DNA of 64,000 nucleotides from Actinomadura chibensis NBRC 106107 (GTDB lineage Bacteria > Actinomycetota > Actinomycetes > Streptosporangiales > Streptosporangiaceae), in the NCBI RefSeq assembly GCF_001552135.1, contig NZ_BCQP01000009.1:1-64000 (forward strand), in the 5' to 3' direction. The notes beneath the pieces are model-generated. The model ran no database searches. It was not told the DNA's origin and was given only the letters and a program-made list of their open reading frames with translations. The position numbers were made by a program, and so were the translations under genes. Positions 6,590 through 17,499 of this stretch are shown piece by piece. Positions within the stretch are counted from its first letter, which is position 1. The number at the start of each line of letters is the position of its first letter.

Positions 6590-8575
6590 ATGATCAACAG
6601 AGTCCTCGTCGCCAACCGCGGCGAGATCGCCCGCCGCGTCCTGCGGGCCTGCCGCGGCCTCGGGATCGCGACGGTCGCCGTCTGCTCCGACCCCGACGCG
6701 GACGCCCCGCACGCGCGGGAGGCGGACGTCGCCGGACGCCTCCCCGGCGCGTCCCCGGCCGAGACGTACCTGGACGGCGACCGGATCCTCGCCGTCGCGA
6801 AGAGCGCCGGGGCCGACGCCGTCCACCCCGGGTACGGGTTCCTGTCGGAGAACGCCGCGTTCGCGCGGGCCGTCGCGGACGCGGGCCTCACCTGGATCGG
6901 GCCACCGCCCGCCGCGATCGCCGCGATGGGCTCCAAGATCGAGGCGAAGAAGCTGATGGCCGCCGCGGACGTCCCGGTGCTGCCCGAGATCGACCCCGCC
7001 CGGGTCACCGCCGCGGACCTCCCGCTGCTGGTCAAGGCGTCGGCGGGCGGCGGCGGACGCGGCATGCGCGTCGTCCGCGACGCCGCCGCGCTGGAGGGCG
7101 CCGTGGCGGCGGCGCGCCGCGAGGCGCAGTCGGCGTTCGGCGACCCGGCCGTGTTCTGCGAGCCGCTGCTGGACGGCGCCCGGCACGTCGAGGTGCAGGT
7201 CCTCGCCGACGCGCACGGGACCGTCTGGACGCTCGGCGAGCGCGAGTGCTCCGTCCAGCGCCGCCACCAGAAGATCGTCGAGGAGGCGCCGTCGCCCGCG
7301 GTCGGGCCCGCGCTGCGCGCCGAGCTGTGCGCGGCGGCGGCGGACGCGGCCCGCGCCATCGGCTACACCGGCGCCGGGACGGTCGAGTTCCTCCTGTCGC
7401 GCGACGGCCGCTTCCACTTCCTGGAGGTCAACACGCGCCTCCAGGTCGAGCACCCGGTGACCGAGTGCGTGTTCGGGGTGGACCTCGTCCGCCTCCAGAT
7501 CGAGATCGCCGAAGGCGCCCGGCTGCCCGCGGAGCCGCCGGAGCCGCGCGGGCACGCCATCGAGGTCCGCCTCTACGCCGAGGACCCGGCGCACGACTGG
7601 CGTCCCGCCAGCGGCGTCCTGCGCACGTTCGAGGTCCCGGACGTGGACGCCGAGTTCGCCGTCCCCGCCTCCCACGGGCTGCGGCTCGACAGCGGGGTGG
7701 AGAGCGGCTCGGAGATCGGCGTCCACTACGACCCGCTGCTCGCCAAGGTGATCGCGTGGGCGCCGACCCGCGCCGCCGCCGCGCGCAGGCTCGCCGCCGC
7801 GCTGCGCGGCGCCCGCCTGCACGGCGTGACGACGAACCGCGACCTGCTCGTCCGCGTCCTGGAGGAGCCCGGCTTCCTGGACGGCGGCACCGACACCGGC
7901 TACCTCGACCGCGTCGGCCTGGACGTCCTCGCCGCGCCGCTCGCCGACGGCGCGGCGGTCGAGCTGTCCGCCCTCGCCGCCGCGCTCGCCCGGGCGGCCG
8001 CGAACCGCGCGGAGGCGGCGGTCCTCGGCGGGCTGCCGTCGGGGTGGCGCAACGTCAGGTCGCAGCCCCAGCGCAGGATGTTCCGCACCCCCGGCGGCAC
8101 GGTCGACGTCGACTACCACCTGCACCGGGGCGCGCTGGTCTCCGGCGTCTGCCCCGGCACGGAGCTGGTCTCGGCGACGCCGGAGCGGGTCGTCCTGGAG
8201 CGCGACGGCCTGCGCGAGACGTTCACGATCACCTCGGCGGGCGGCGGCGCCGAGGTGTACGTCGACTCGCGGCTCGGGCCGGTGGCGCTCACGGCCGTCC
8301 CGCGGTTCACCGACCCGAGCGCCCGGATCGCCCCCGGCACCCTCCTCGCCCCGATGCCGGGGACGGTCGTCCGCGTCGAGACCGAGCCGGGCGCGGACGT
8401 CGCCGAAGGGCAGACGCTCCTCGTCCTGGAGGCCATGAAGATGGAGCACCGCGTCGCCGCCCCCGCCGCCGGGACGGTCGCCGAACTGAACGTCGCCGCC
8501 GGTCAGCGGGTCGAGTCGGGCGCCGTGCTCGCCGTCCTCACCGGCCCGGCGGCCGCCGAAGGGAGCCCAGGATGA
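6590..8575 (+). CDS. Acyl-CoA carboxylase alpha subunit (biotin carboxylase plus biotin carrier)
   Basis: The 661-residue subunit holds a biotin carboxylase (about 1-445, starting RVLVANRGEIARRVLRA, with the ATP-grasp loop KASAGGGGRGMRVV) and a linking BT-like region. A C-terminal biotinyl domain follows, whose EAMKMEH motif gives the biotinylated Lys near residue 617. It carboxylates biotin with ATP and bicarbonate, then feeds the beta subunit. Its stop overlaps the ATG of the next gene (ATGA), so translation is coupled and the four products are probably made together. Confidence 0.93.
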   Translation: MINRVLVANRGEIARRVLRACRGLGIATVAVCSDPDADAPHAREADVAGRLPGASPAETYLDGDRILAVAKSAGADAVHPGYGFLSENAAFARAVADAGLTWIGPPPAAIAAMGSKIEAKKLMAAADVPVLPEIDPARVTAADLPLLVKASAGGGGRGMRVVRDAAALEGAVAAARREAQSAFGDPAVFCEPLLDGARHVEVQVLADAHGTVWTLGERECSVQRRHQKIVEEAPSPAVGPALRAELCAAAADAARAIGYTGAGTVEFLLSRDGRFHFLEVNTRLQVEHPVTECVFGVDLVRLQIEIAEGARLPAEPPEPRGHAIEVRLYAEDPAHDWRPASGVLRTFEVPDVDAEFAVPASHGLRLDSGVESGSEIGVHYDPLLAKVIAWAPTRAAAARRLAAALRGARLHGVTTNRDLLVRVLEEPGFLDGGTDTGYLDRVGLDVLAAPLADGAAVELSALAAALARAAANRAEAAVLGGLPSGWRNVRSQPQRRMFRTPGGTVDVDYHLHRGALVSGVCPGTELVSATPERVVLERDGLRETFTITSAGGGAEVYVDSRLGPVALTAVPRFTDPSARIAPGTLLAPMPGTVVRVETEPGADVAEGQTLLVLEAMKMEHRVAAPAAGTVAELNVAAGQRVESGAVLAVLTGPAAAEGSPG

Positions 8576-9726
8576 GCTTCGTCGAGACCGAGGAGCGGCG
8601 GGCCCTGCGCGCCGCCGTCGCCGACCTGGGCGCGAAGTACGGCGCGTCCTACTACGTCGAGAGGGCCAAGGCGGGGCGGAAGACCGACGAGCTGTGGGCC
8701 GAGGCCGGACGGCTCGGCTACCTCGGCGTCAACGTCCCCGCCGAGTACGGCGGCGGAGGCGGCGGCATCGGCGACCTCGCCGCCGTGTGCGAGGAGCTCG
8801 CCGCCGCGGGCTGCCCGCTGCTGCTCATGGTCGTGTCCCCGGCGATCTGCGCGACGATCATCGCCCGGTCCGGCACCGCGGGGCAGCGCGAGCAGTGGTT
8901 GCCCCGGTTCGCCGACGGCTCGGTGAAGATGGCGTTCGCGATCACCGAGCCGGACGCCGGGTCCAACTCGCACCGCATCACCACCACCGCGCGGCGCGAC
9001 GGCGACGGCTGGGTCCTCACCGGGCAGAAGACGTTCATCTCCGGCGTGGACGAGGCGGACGCCGTCCTGGTCGTCGCCCGCAGCCACGACCAGCGGGGCA
9101 ACCTGCGGCCTTCGCTGTTCATCGTCCCGACCGGCGCCGAGGGGTTCGCCTTCACGCCCATCGACATGGAGATCGTGTCGCCGGAGAAGCAGTTCGTCCT
9201 CCACCTCGACGACGTCCGGCTGCCCGCCGACGCGCTCGTCGGCGACGAGGACGGCGGCCTGCTCCAGCTGTTCGCCGGGCTGAACCCCGAGCGGATCATG
9301 GCCGCCGCCATGGGCGCCGGGATCGGCCGCCTCGCCCTCGGCAAGGCCGTCTCCTACGCGAACGACCGGCAGGTGTTCAGGACGCCGATCGGCGCGCACC
9401 AGGGCCTCGCGCACCCGCTCGCCGCCGCGAAGATCGAGCTGGAGCTGGCGCGGCTGATGGCGCAGAAGGCCGCGTGGCTGTACGACGCGGGCGACGACGA
9501 AGGCGCGGGCGAGGCCGCGAACATGGCCAAGTACGCGACCGCCGAGGCCGCGATCCACTGCGTCGACCAGGCCATCCAGACCCACGGCGGCAACGGCCTC
9601 ACCACCGAGTACGGCGTCGGGATGCTCGCCGGGGTCGTCCGGCTGATGCGCATCGCGCCGGTCAGCCGCGAGATGGTCCTCAACTTCGTCGCGCAGCACA
9701 CCCTCGGACTGCCCAAGTCCTACTGA
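8572..9726 (+). CDS. Acyl-CoA dehydrogenase, isovaleryl-/long-chain-like active site
   Basis: A 384-residue FAD-dependent acyl-CoA dehydrogenase, with the FAD-contacting FAITEPDAGSNSHRITT segment and the C-terminal IQTHGGNGLTTEYG helix region. The usual YEGT catalytic glutamate near the end is absent (the region reads RIAPVSREM). A glutamate in GLNPERIM (about residue 240) matches the base position used by isovaleryl-CoA and long-chain dehydrogenases. With the carboxylase and AtuA genes this suggests oxidation of a branched acyl-CoA to the enoyl-CoA that the carboxylase then uses. Last gene of the operon. No enoyl-CoA hydratase or HMG-CoA-lyase-like gene follows. Confidence 0.9.
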   Translation: MSFVETEERRALRAAVADLGAKYGASYYVERAKAGRKTDELWAEAGRLGYLGVNVPAEYGGGGGGIGDLAAVCEELAAAGCPLLLMVVSPAICATIIARSGTAGQREQWLPRFADGSVKMAFAITEPDAGSNSHRITTTARRDGDGWVLTGQKTFISGVDEADAVLVVARSHDQRGNLRPSLFIVPTGAEGFAFTPIDMEIVSPEKQFVLHLDDVRLPADALVGDEDGGLLQLFAGLNPERIMAAAMGAGIGRLALGKAVSYANDRQVFRTPIGAHQGLAHPLAAAKIELELARLMAQKAAWLYDAGDDEGAGEAANMAKYATAEAAIHCVDQAIQTHGGNGLTTEYGVGMLAGVVRLMRIAPVSREMVLNFVAQHTLGLPKSY

Positions 9727-9743
9727 CCGGGCGGGCGGCCGCG

Positions 9744-10304
9744 TCAGGCGAGCAGGGCGTCCACCTGCGCGGACAGCGGCTCCGGCGCCGTGAGCCGGTT
9801 GTCGACCGCGGCGTGCGGGACGGGCGGCGGCTCGTCCGGCCGCATCCGCGCGGCGAACGCCTCGAACGCGGCGAGCTTGCCGGTGTCGCGGGGCGACCCG
9901 CGCCGCGCCAGCCGGCGGCGCAGCGTCGCCGCGTCCGACCGGACCCAGACGAGGCGCACCGGCAGGCCGCCGAGGGCCTCCGCCCACTCCGCCCACCGTG
10001 CCGCCGAGCGGATCTGGCCGGTGAACGGGCCGCTGAGCAGCACCGGGCAGCCGTGGCCGCGGATCTCCCGCGCCGTCGCCGCCATCCCCGCGTACTCGTG
10101 CGGCTTGACGTGCTCGTCGTACCAGGGGCCCTCGCGCTCGCCCGGGTCGCGGCCGGACGCCGCGAGCGTCGCCGCGACGAACGCCCCGTACATCGTGTCC
10201 TTGTCGAGCAGCGCCGGGACGGGACGCAGCCGCGCCAGCAGCAGCTCCGCGACCGTGGTCTTGCCGCAGCCGGGCGGGCCCGCCACCACCCACGCGGTGG
10301 TCAC
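9744..10304 (-). CDS. P-loop AAA/kinase-like ATP-binding protein
   Basis: The 186-residue protein starts at a GTG overlapping the stop of the upstream enolase-superfamily gene (GTGA). It opens with a Walker A motif ([19 protein letters not shown], about residues 7-25) and has the look of the zeta-toxin/APS-kinase/gluconate-kinase group: a lid region with arginines ([15 protein letters not shown]) and the phrase [11 protein letters not shown]. It probably phosphorylates a small molecule. Its partner may be the coupled enolase-superfamily protein, but nothing in the sequence names the substrate. Confidence 0.75.
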   Translation of the reverse strand: MTTAWVVAGPPGCGKTTVAELLLARLRPVPALLDKDTMYGAFVAATLAASGRDPGEREGPWYDEHVKPHEYAGMAATAREIRGHGCPVLLSGPFTGQIRSAARWAEWAEALGGLPVRLVWVRSDAATLRRRLARRGSPRDTGKLAAFEAFAARMRPDEPPPVPHAAVDNRLTAPEPLSAQVDALLA

Positions 10305-11353
10305 AGCCGCATCCGCCGGGTCGCCAGCCGCTCGATGCGGGTCTCGTCGATCTCGTGGCCGAGGCCCGGCTGGGTGAGCGGCACGCCGACGACGCCGCCG
10401 GACGAGCGGACCGGCGGCGTCACGAACACCGGGCCGCCCGCCGGGTCCGTCACGTCGCTCGGCAGCGTGCAGCCCGGCAGCGCGGCCAGCGCCACCGCCG
10501 CCGCCTGCCCGATCCCGAACGCGCCGCAGCCGCTGCACCACACGTCCCATCCGGCCGCGTAGGCGAGGTCGTGCGCGCTGCGCGCCGCCGTCAGCCCGCC
10601 GAGCCGGTCGAGCCGCAGGTGCAGGGCGCGGCCCGCGTCCAGCGACAGCGCCGCGTCGAGCGTCTCCAGGTCGCCGACGGCGGGCGCGACCGCGGTGCCG
10701 ACCCGCAGTTGTAGCCGGGCGTGCGCGGCGAGGTCGCCGGGCGGGAACGGGCGCTCGATCGCCGCGAGCCCGTAGGCGTCCAGGCCCGCGAGGACGGCGA
10801 GGTGCTCCGCCGACTCGGTGTAGGCGTGGCCCGCGTCCGCGACGAGCGCGAGCGCCGGGTAGGCCTGCCGGATCGCGCGCACCGGCTCGATGTCCCAGCC
10901 GGGGCGGACGTCCAGCGTCACGCGGGTGTGGCCCGCGCCGACCGCCCGGTTCACCCGGGCCGTGACCGTGTCCAGTGCGGGCTCCGGCGAGATCCGCGCG
11001 CCCGTCACGATGGACGTGCGGGTGCCGCCGAGCGCGTGCGCGAGCGGCAGGCCCCGCGTCCGGCACCACAGGTCCCAGCAGGCGGTGTCGATCGCGGCGG
11101 CGGCCTCGCGGGCGCCGAGGTCGGCGGCGGCGGACACGTCCTCGGGACGGTCCCAGTCGAGCCCGATGAGGGCGGGCCCCATGCGCTCCTCGATGTCGGC
11201 CCACGCCGCGGCCGCGCCGTCCGGGCCGCCGGGCACCGCCATCTCGCCCCAGCCGACCGCGCCGTCCCCGGCGACCCGGACGAGGACGCTCACCGGCCTG
11301 CGCCCCCGCGGCATCGCCACGCGGAACGCGTCGCAGCCCTCGATCCGTGGCAA
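10301..11353 (-). CDS. Enolase-superfamily (MR/MLE-like) protein with degenerate active site
   Basis: The 350-residue sequence follows the mandelate racemase/o-succinylbenzoate synthase fold: capping domain, then a barrel with [34 protein letters not shown] and AIERPF. The second-strand K-x-K acid/base lysines are replaced (RVTLDVRPG), the third metal-ligand DE is missing (VAPAVGDLE), and the opposing lysine region reads HLRLDRLGG. Two likely metal ligands (Asp of VADAGH, Glu of AIERP) remain. It may be a non-catalytic or differently acting homologue. The coupled downstream kinase suggests a joint role. Confidence 0.75.
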   Translation of the reverse strand: MPRIEGCDAFRVAMPRGRRPVSVLVRVAGDGAVGWGEMAVPGGPDGAAAAWADIEERMGPALIGLDWDRPEDVSAAADLGAREAAAAIDTACWDLWCRTRGLPLAHALGGTRTSIVTGARISPEPALDTVTARVNRAVGAGHTRVTLDVRPGWDIEPVRAIRQAYPALALVADAGHAYTESAEHLAVLAGLDAYGLAAIERPFPPGDLAAHARLQLRVGTAVAPAVGDLETLDAALSLDAGRALHLRLDRLGGLTAARSAHDLAYAAGWDVWCSGCGAFGIGQAAAVALAALPGCTLPSDVTDPAGGPVFVTPPVRSSGGVVGVPLTQPGLGHEIDETRIERLATRRMRL

Positions 11354-11457
11354 TCCGCACCCGCCTTTCCGGAATTGGTCCCCCTCGATTGTCCCCCCTC
11401 CGGGGCAGGGTCAGGACGCGCGGCGGCCCGGCCTCCCGCCGCCCCCCGGCGGGGAGG

Positions 11458-12936
11458 TCACTTCGGGCAGCTCGACTCCAGCGAGACCGGCTTGTTCGGG
11501 GGCTTGGTCGGCGTCCCCCCGTCCGGGGAGCCGGACGGCGTCGCCGACGGCGAGCCGGACGGGGACCCGGGCGGCGACGTGCTCGGATGGCTGCTCACCT
11601 GGCGCGGGTCGGCGTTCACCGCGTCGGACGCCAGCTTGCGGATGAGGTGGAAGTCGGGGTTGCCCGAGTAGACCAGCGGCGGCACGAACTGCAGGCTGTT
11701 GATCTGCGCGCCGTCCTTGACCTTGTTGGACAGCTTCACGAGGGCGGGCAGCAGCTCCTGCGGGATGTCGGTGGACAGCGTCCGCTTGGCCGCGGCGGCG
11801 AGCTTGTCGAAGCTCGTGAGGACGGTCTGCGGGTCGGCCTGCTCGGCGATCGCGCGCATCAGGCACTTCTGCCGGCTCATCCGCACGTAGTCGCTGCTGC
11901 CGGTGCGGGACCGCCCGTACCAGAGGGCCTCCTTGCCGCCCAGCTTCCGGTAGCCGGGCTGGAGCACGCCGCCCTCCAGCCCGTACGGGATCGGCTCGTC
12001 GATCTTCAGCTTGACGCCGCCCATCGCGTCCACGATGTCGGCGAAGCCGAACATGTCGACCAGGATGTAGTAGTCGACGCGCAGGCCGAGGATCCCGGCG
12101 ATCGTGGCCTTCAGCAGCTCGGGGCCGCGGTGGTTCTTCGCGACGCCGGGCACCACGTCCGGGTGCTCCTCGGCGTACTGGTACACCTCGTTCAGCAGGC
12201 CGGGCGTCTGCGGGCCGTCGCCGGTGAAGCCGTAGGGGAAGCGGTCGCGGGCCGGGCCCGGCGGGAGCTGGAAGTGCTCCAGGTTGCGGGGCAGGCTCAG
12301 CAGGACGGTGTCGCCGGTCTCGGTGTCGACGCTCGCGACCGTCATGCTGTCGGTGCGGACGCCGGTGCGGTCGGCGGCGGCGTCGCCGCCGAGCAGCAGG
12401 ATGTTCACGCGGGACTGGCCGTTGAACGGGTCGTCGACGTCGACGTGCCGCCCGTTCTCGCTGCCCGTGCGGAAGATGCTGGTCAGCGCGTCGCGGTAGA
12501 CGTAGGTGCTGTGCGCCGACCAGGCCGCCGGGACCGCGACGGCGAAGCACATCACCGCGACGGCGGCGGCGCCGAGCGTCCGGCCGCCGACCGTGAGCTG
12601 CGCGGGCCGCAGCACGAAGTAGGAGCGGACGACCACCAGGACCCACACCACGCCGACCGCCACCAGCGCGGCGGACAGCCGCTGCAGCACGTCCGGCTGG
12701 ACGGCGAGGTGCAGCAGGTCGGGACGGTACACGGTGGTGGCGGCGCCGACCGCGACGATCATCAGCAGGTACAGGGCGAGCAGCACCGCCCCGGCGACCC
12801 GGCGCCCGGCGGCGAGGTGGGCGACGCCCCACACGAGGGCGGAGGCGAGCGTGAGCGCGAGCGCGCGGGCGAGCCCCCCGTTGCCGGAGGGGCCGTCGAC
12901 GTCTCTGGCCCGGGCATGCCGGCTCGCGCGACCCAT
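11458..12936 (-). CDS. LCP (LytR-CpsA-Psr) family cell-wall glycopolymer transferase
   Basis: The 492-residue membrane enzyme attaches polyprenyl-phosphate-linked glycopolymers to peptidoglycan. Four hydrophobic segments lie in about residues 25-150, followed by the extracellular LCP domain with [24 protein letters not shown] and the arginine-rich [19 protein letters not shown] Ser/Pro/Gly-rich tail ends in a cysteine. I start at ATG 12936, with GGAG six bases upstream, rather than at 13005. The downstream neighbour on the same strand is the enolase-type gene, and the upstream one is a shortened LCP paralogue, so the pair arose by tandem duplication. Confidence 0.9.
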   Translation of the reverse strand: MGRASRHARARDVDGPSGNGGLARALALTLASALVWGVAHLAAGRRVAGAVLLALYLLMIVAVGAATTVYRPDLLHLAVQPDVLQRLSAALVAVGVVWVLVVVRSYFVLRPAQLTVGGRTLGAAAVAVMCFAVAVPAAWSAHSTYVYRDALTSIFRTGSENGRHVDVDDPFNGQSRVNILLLGGDAAADRTGVRTDSMTVASVDTETGDTVLLSLPRNLEHFQLPPGPARDRFPYGFTGDGPQTPGLLNEVYQYAEEHPDVVPGVAKNHRGPELLKATIAGILGLRVDYYILVDMFGFADIVDAMGGVKLKIDEPIPYGLEGGVLQPGYRKLGGKEALWYGRSRTGSSDYVRMSRQKCLMRAIAEQADPQTVLTSFDKLAAAAKRTLSTDIPQELLPALVKLSNKVKDGAQINSLQFVPPLVYSGNPDFHLIRKLASDAVNADPRQVSSHPSTSPPGSPSGSPSATPSGSPDGGTPTKPPNKPVSLESSCPK

Positions 12937-13044
12937 GTAAGCTCCGATTCCCACCCACGGTGAATTAAGCCCCGGCTCACAATATGGACGCGCGGAACCG
13001 GGCAAAGGTTGCGTAGGTGTCGGCCACCTGTGAGTCGTGGTGCC

Positions 13045-14307
13045 TCAGGTGCAGGCGTTGCTCAGGATATGCATTCTGGGCGTGTCGCGGGAGCCCGGGG
13101 CGGGCATCCGGAGGGTCTCCGCCGCGATCCGCCTGATCTCCGGATAGTCCGGCCGCCGGGGCGAGACGAGCGGCGCGGCGAGCCGCAACCCGCTGATCTG
13201 CGCGTCCTTGATCTTGGCGGCGAGGGCGAGGAGCGGGGGCAGCGGCCGGCGCGGAAGATCGGTGCTGACGGAGTCCCTGAGAATTCGGGCGAGCCGCTCG
13301 AAGGCGCCGAGCACGGCGCGCGGCCCCGCCTGCCGGGCGAGCGCCCGGAGGAGGCACGTCTGCCGGGCCATCCGCGCGGGCGCGCCGCCCGCCGCGCGGG
13401 CGGGCCCGATGCCGCCGACCGCGTCCACGATCTGCCGGAAGCCGGTCATGTCGAACATGGCGTAATAGGGCACTGGACGGCCGAGGATGTGGCCGACCGT
13501 CCGTTTCAGCAGCTCGGCGCCCGGGTCGCGGACGCGTCCGCCGCCCGCGAGGACCCCCGGATGCCCGGCACCGTAGCGGTAGACGGCGTCGAGCGGCCCC
13601 TCCGGCGGGAACGGGACGCGTCCCGCGCCCGACCACACCGGCACGCGCCGCAGGTCGCGGGGGAGGCCCAGCAGGACCGTGCCGCCCGTCCTCGTGTCGA
13701 TGCTGGCGACGGTCATGTCCCCGGTGCGGACGCCGTGCCGGTCGGCGTCGGCGTCGGCGACCAGCAGGACGTCGAGGCGCGGCGCGCCCGCCCACGGCGC
13801 GTCCCGGCCCTCGGCGAACAGGCTCGTGACCAGGTCGCGCTGCAGGTAGCCGTCCTGGGCGAGCGTCACCGGCGGGACGATCACGAGCAGGCACAGCACC
13901 GAGACCGTCGTCCCGCCCGCGAGACGCCACAGCGGCGAGAGCCCCGCCGGGGCGAGCACCGCGTAGGAGTGGACGATCAGCGCCGCCCACAGCCCCGCGA
14001 CGGCGACCGACCCGGCCGCCAGCCCGAGCAGCCAGCCCGGCCGCGCGGACAGCTCGGCGACCAGCGGGCGGCCCCGGCCGGCCGCGAGCGCGGCGCAGGT
14101 GAGCAGCAGCGCCTGCCCGCCGACCAGCGCCGAGCCGAGCCGGATGCGCCCCGCCCGCAGCTGCGCGAGACCCGGCAGCGCGGGCGCCACGGCGGCGATC
14201 AGCAGCGCCTCCGCCAGGCCGCGCGGCGTCGCGTCCGCTCCGGCGCCGCCGCGCGCCGGTCGCGGCGGCGTCCGCGCCCGGCCGCCGCCCGGCCCGCCCT
14301 CGCCCAT
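13045..14307 (-). CDS. Divergent LCP paralogue lacking part of the catalytic core
   Basis: The 420-residue membrane protein aligns with its downstream neighbour along most of its length: four membrane segments, TVASIDTRTGGTVLLGLPRDL, YYAMFDMTGFRQIVDAVGG, RMARQTCLLRALARQ. It lacks roughly 37 residues between VDAVGG and RMARQ. That stretch in the neighbour contains the conserved [13 protein letters not shown] arginines. The RTD motif is also altered (VRTGDM), and the C-terminal Ser/Pro tail is absent. Loss of these residues should impair glycopolymer transfer, so it may be an accessory or decaying copy. The frame is intact. Confidence 0.8.
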   Translation of the reverse strand: MGEGGPGGGRARTPPRPARGGAGADATPRGLAEALLIAAVAPALPGLAQLRAGRIRLGSALVGGQALLLTCAALAAGRGRPLVAELSARPGWLLGLAAGSVAVAGLWAALIVHSYAVLAPAGLSPLWRLAGGTTVSVLCLLVIVPPVTLAQDGYLQRDLVTSLFAEGRDAPWAGAPRLDVLLVADADADRHGVRTGDMTVASIDTRTGGTVLLGLPRDLRRVPVWSGAGRVPFPPEGPLDAVYRYGAGHPGVLAGGGRVRDPGAELLKRTVGHILGRPVPYYAMFDMTGFRQIVDAVGGIGPARAAGGAPARMARQTCLLRALARQAGPRAVLGAFERLARILRDSVSTDLPRRPLPPLLALAAKIKDAQISGLRLAAPLVSPRRPDYPEIRRIAAETLRMPAPGSRDTPRMHILSNACT

Positions 14308-14417
14308 GCCCCGCCCCTCCCCGCGCGTCCTGACCCCAGAGAGTGCAGGTCAGGGCGCTGGAAGGGGGGCGACCTGGAGCGGCGTGTCGGGTAAAGCCCG
14401 GCGCGTACGGCGCCGGT

Positions 14418-15956
<1,539 letters not shown>

Positions 15957-16073
15957 CTACCCGCGAGGCGCCATTGTGCTTCCGTTCCTGGCCGGGGCCC
16001 CGGCGGGCGTCGTGCGCGGAAATCCTCATGGCGTGGTCGAAAACGGTGCAACGTGAGGCTTGGCTCTCTGTAA

Positions 16074-16093
16074 AGTTACCTCTTGACGTAACT
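16074..16093. promoter_or_regulatory. Inverted repeat AGTTAC-N8-GTAACT
   Basis: Perfect six-base arms flank the spacer CTCTTGAC, in an AT-rich patch about 220 bases upstream of guaB1. The symmetry and spacing resemble a dimeric regulator site; no protein can be named. Confidence 0.5.
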
Positions 16094-16419
16094 GCGCCCT
16101 CGATGCACTTTTCTTACATGTGCCTCATGCGGACGGCGGAACCGCCGTAGGGGCGTGACAGCAGAACACCGGGAGAAGCGCATGCAGGTCACGCACTTGG
16201 GCCCGGTCAGCCGCGCTCGTCCGCGCCGCGGGCCGTCCCGGGCATGTGCCGACCGGTGGAGCCGCCGGGCACGTCCCCCGCCCGCGTCCCCCCGCGCTCC
16301 GGCGCGCGCCGTGTCCGGCAGCGTTGCGCTTCCACGCGGGTTCACGAGGCGTCCGAAACGTCGCCCCGCCGAACCCGCCGCCGACGCATCGACGGCCGCC
16401 GGGTACGGCGAACACGAGC

Positions 16420-16464
16420 AAGATCAATATTTGACGTCATACCGTCCTGAAATGGAATGATCTT
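16420..16464. promoter_or_regulatory. Paired repeats flanking the Lrp-gene promoter
   Basis: AAGATCA (16420-16426) and its inverse TGATCTT (16458-16464) bracket TTGACG (16431-16436) and a weak AATGAT about 19 bases on. They lie 46 bases before the GTG at 16510. Lrp-type proteins often bind such spaced sites to control their own gene, so autoregulation is a fair inference. Confidence 0.5.
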
Positions 16465-16509
16465 GCAGTCGCAGGCAAACCGATTCTTTTCACGTCGAGG
16501 AGGACAGCC

Positions 16510-17424
16510 GTGCTGGATGCGGTCGACGCCGTGCTCGTCCGCGAGCTCCAGCGGGATGGCAGGGCGACGTTCCAGGCGCTCGCCGACCGCGTCGGGCTCT
16601 CCCGCACGGCCGTGCGGGCCCGGGTGCAGCACCTTCTCGAAACGCGGGTCGTCCGCGTCGTCGGCATCGTGCACGCCGCCGTCGTCGGCGCGGAGGCGAT
16701 CGGGCACGTCTCGGTCACCGTCGAGGGCTCGGCCCGGGACGTGGCGGCGGCCGTCGCCGGCCGTCCCGCGGTCAGCTTCGCGGCGCTGACCGCCGGCCCG
16801 TACGACCTGGTCGCGCAGGTCCGCACCCGCGACGACGCCGCGCTCGCCGCGGAGGTGGACCACATCAGGTCCGTCTCCGGCGTGCGCTCGGCGGAGGTGT
16901 TCCGGTCGGTGTCCACCGTGCGCGACACGCACGCGGTGGTGCGCGAGCTCGGCGAGGTCTCCCTCGACGACATCGACTGGCGGCTCCTGCAGGAGCTGCA
17001 GCGCGACGGGCGCGCCCCCTACACCCGGCTCGCGCACATCATCGGGCTGTCGCAGGCCGCGACCCGGGCGCGGGTCGTGCGGCTGATGCGCTCGGGCGTC
17101 ATCCAGGTCACCGGCCTCGCCGACCCGCTCGCCCTCGGCGCGGCCGAGCTCGGCGGGTTCGGCCTCGTGGTGACCGGCGGGCTGCGGAAGGTCGCCGAGG
17201 CGGTCGCCGCCCAGGACGGCGTCCGCTACCTGGCGACCGGCTTCGGCCGCTACGACATCGTCGGGCAGGCCGAGGCGGCGTCGCGGACCGGGCTGGTCGC
17301 GGTGCTGGACGCCATCCGCGGCGTGCCCGGCGTGACCGTCCGGGAGTCCTGGCACCACCTCGACGTGGTCAAGGAGTCCTACGCGGTCGAGCTGCCCGAC
17401 CAGCCCCTCAACGGGTCGGCCTGA
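16510..17424 (+). CDS. Double-unit Lrp/AsnC family transcriptional regulator
   Basis: At 304 residues this is twice the usual Lrp length. It contains two complete units, each an HTH (LDAVDAVLVRELQRDGRAT, then LDDIDWRLLQELQRDGRAP about 155 residues later) followed by a ligand-binding RAM-like domain. The two halves are clearly homologous. Such double AsnC proteins occur in actinobacteria. It starts at GTG 16510 behind GAGGAGG. It likely senses an amino acid or related metabolite; targets beyond itself are unknown. It is convergent with the antiporter gene and ends at a strong hairpin. Confidence 0.88.
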   Translation: MLDAVDAVLVRELQRDGRATFQALADRVGLSRTAVRARVQHLLETRVVRVVGIVHAAVVGAEAIGHVSVTVEGSARDVAAAVAGRPAVSFAALTAGPYDLVAQVRTRDDAALAAEVDHIRSVSGVRSAEVFRSVSTVRDTHAVVRELGEVSLDDIDWRLLQELQRDGRAPYTRLAHIIGLSQAATRARVVRLMRSGVIQVTGLADPLALGAAELGGFGLVVTGGLRKVAEAVAAQDGVRYLATGFGRYDIVGQAEAASRTGLVAVLDAIRGVPGVTVRESWHHLDVVKESYAVELPDQPLNGSA

Positions 17425-17459
17425 GCGCGCCCGCCACGGCGGCTCCCCTCCGCCCTCCG

Positions 17460-17489
17460 CCCCGGCCGCGGTCGACGCCGCGGCCGGGG
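17460..17489. terminator. Bidirectional hairpin between the convergent lrp and antiporter genes
   Basis: A perfect 12-bp stem CCCCGGCCGCGG / CCGCGGCCGGGG with loop TCGACG sits between two converging stop codons (17424 and 17500). Its symmetry lets it serve both directions. Confidence 0.75.
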
Positions 17490-17499
17490 CGCCGCGCGG

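Noticed and set aside
4475..8575. A 1366-residue open frame on the plus strand covering the carboxylase genes
   Set aside because: Up to about 6580 its translation is Arg/Pro/Ala-rich shadow sequence in a frame other than the carboxyltransferase; only the part after 6590 (biotin carboxylase) has motifs.
16155..16460. Possible 101-residue gene upstream of lrp
   Set aside because: Composition is almost only Arg, Pro, Ala and Ser with no motif, and the region holds promoter-like AT patches.
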